Shown here: piece after piece, positions 6,165 through 7,070 of the stretch
How positions within the stretch are numbered: the stretch's first letter is position 1
Layout of the letters: every line of letters begins with the position of its first letter
Assembly: GCA_046153355.1 (NCBI GenBank)
Contig: JBJXEY010000318.1
Location: 1-7,070, forward strand
Origin: 2-02-FULL-62-17 sp046153355
Lineage (GTDB): Bacteria > Pseudomonadota > Gammaproteobacteria > Burkholderiales > SG8-39
Direction of reading: 5' to 3'
DNA length: 7,070 bases
Program-made: the position numbers and the translations under genes
Notes under the pieces: generated by a model
Databases searched by the model: none
Seen by the model: the letters and a program-made list of their open reading frames with translations, nothing else
Told to the model about the DNA's origin: nothing

Positions 6165-7070
6165 TCAATCGGCCTTGCGACCCGGCACCGCGACGCGCTT
6201 TTCGATCCATTCGAATAAGCCCTGAATCATTAGCGCTAGTAGCGCGGCAGGCACGGCGCCCGCCAGCAGTTGAACGTTGTCGTTTAACGCCAGACCTGAA
6301 GCAATGCGCTCGCCATATCCGCCTGCACCGATGAACGCGGCGATGGTGGCGGTGCCCACATTGATCACCGCCGAGGTTTTGATGCCGGCGAGAATCGCGG
6401 GACGCGCCAAGGGCAGTTCAATGGCAAGCAGCCGGTCGCGAGTGGAGAGCCCCAGCGCAATCGCCGCCTGACGCATACCTTCACCGACGCCCAACATGCC
6501 GGTATGCGTGTTGCGCACGATCGGCAACAAGGCATAAAGAAACAAAGCCACCGCCGCCGGCCAGGTGCCAATGCTGCCCATCAGGGCAATCAGAAACGCA
6601 AGCAACGCCAACGAGGGGATGGTTTGGATGACACCCACCACAGCGAAAATAGGTTGCGCGAGAGCCGCTTTCTTCGCCGCCAACACGCCAAGTGGCAATC
6701 CCACTGCGAGACTCGCAACTAGCGAACCGAACACCAGGATCAGATGTTCTTTGGTCAAGCGGACAAGGTCGGGGGCGAGCAATGCATCCCAGAAGCCACG
6801 CGATGACGATGCCGATTTAACCGGCGACGCGGCACCTTCAACGCTGCTTGGTGTCGCGGCACTGACACCATCGCCTCGTGTCGTACCGCGTTCGGCGCCG
6901 CTTGCCTTGGCATCAAACAATGCGGCGGCCTGCGCGAAAGTTCTACCTTCGATCTCGGCCGCCGCATTCATCGCGATCATGCCTGGCTCATCGATCCGCC
7001 CCTTGAGCGACTCCAGTGCTCGCCATTGCTTGGGAAAGCGCGCCGGTACCTCGGCGCGATGTAGTAGCAA
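6165..7070 (-). CDS. Osmoprotectant ABC permease fused to binding domain (partial)
   Basis: The frame is open at the right edge, so the N-terminus is missing; 302 codons including the stop are visible. Visible residues 1-54 (with LESLKGRIDEPGMIAMNAAAE, split about 19-39) resemble the end of an OpuAC/ProX-type binding domain. Residues 55-97 are a Ser/Ala/Gly-rich linker. Residues 98-301 form an OpuCB/ProW/YehW-type permease with several membrane helices, including VGVIQTIPSLALLAFL (145-160), PAAVALFLYALLPIVRNT (171-188), and the EAA loop GMRQAAIALG...AIELP (198-220), where the ATPase docks. The likely role is import of glycine betaine, choline or a similar quaternary amine across the inner membrane. 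No internal Met or stop separates the two parts, so a real fusion is likelier than two genes. The ATPase subunit must lie elsewhere, probably beyond the edge. Substrate is inferred from the family. Confidence 0.85.
   Translation of the reverse strand: MLLHRAEVPARFPKQWRALESLKGRIDEPGMIAMNAAAEIEGRTFAQAAALFDAKASGAERGTTRGDGVSAATPSSVEGAASPVKSASSSRGFWDALLAPDLVRLTKEHLILVFGSLVASLAVGLPLGVLAAKKAALAQPIFAVVGVIQTIPSLALLAFLIALMGSIGTWPAAVALFLYALLPIVRNTHTGMLGVGEGMRQAAIALGLSTRDRLLAIELPLARPAILAGIKTSAVINVGTATIAAFIGAGGYGERIASGLALNDNVQLLAGAVPAALLALMIQGLFEWIEKRVAVPGRKAD

Noticed and set aside
6129..6190. Shared terminator between the converging RidA-like and ABC genes
   Set aside because: Only 9 bp separate the stop codons and I found no strong hairpin followed by a T run on either strand.

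Overview
The window looks like chromosomal DNA of a proteobacterium, most likely a betaproteobacterium. Base composition is moderately GC-rich and codon use looks even across the genes. The block ssb, then a YajR-like major facilitator gene, then a divergent uvrA is an arrangement I recall from betaproteobacterial chromosomes. This is recall plus protein character; no database was searched.

Layout from left to right. Positions 1-249 hold no gene. They contain an AT-rich stretch, a 13-bp palindrome and a 7-bp inverted repeat just past the end of ssb. On the minus strand lies ssb (250-714), preceded upstream by a YajR-like major facilitator transporter (812-2212). The gap between these two is filled by imperfect 24-bp tandem repeats that run over the transporter's stop codon. 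uvrA (coding from 2315 to 5158) diverges from the transporter across a gap of about 100 bp. Downstream of uvrA, three small plus-strand genes follow closely enough to be an operon: a Cys-containing, probably exported 73-residue protein (5317-5538), a 76-residue two-helix membrane protein (5575-5805) and a YoaB-like RidA-family protein (5808-6155). A weak promoter-like sequence with a palindrome in its spacer sits before the first. Convergent to them, and cut by the right edge, is an osmoprotectant-type ABC permease with the end of a substrate-binding domain fused to its N-terminal side (6165-7070).

Functionally, ssb and uvrA are DNA-maintenance genes: SSB coats single-stranded DNA, and UvrA recognises lesions for nucleotide excision repair. 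No LexA-type operator is recognisable by eye near either gene. The transporter is probably an efflux-type carrier. The RidA-family protein probably handles reactive enamine/imine metabolites or a related small molecule. The last gene probably imports glycine betaine, choline or similar quaternary amines.

Most of the window is ordinary core genome, and I see no convincing novel multi-gene system. The items most worth a second look are the 24-bp repeat array in the ssb leader, the binding-domain-first fusion in the ABC permease, and the two uncharacterised small proteins placed before the RidA-like gene.
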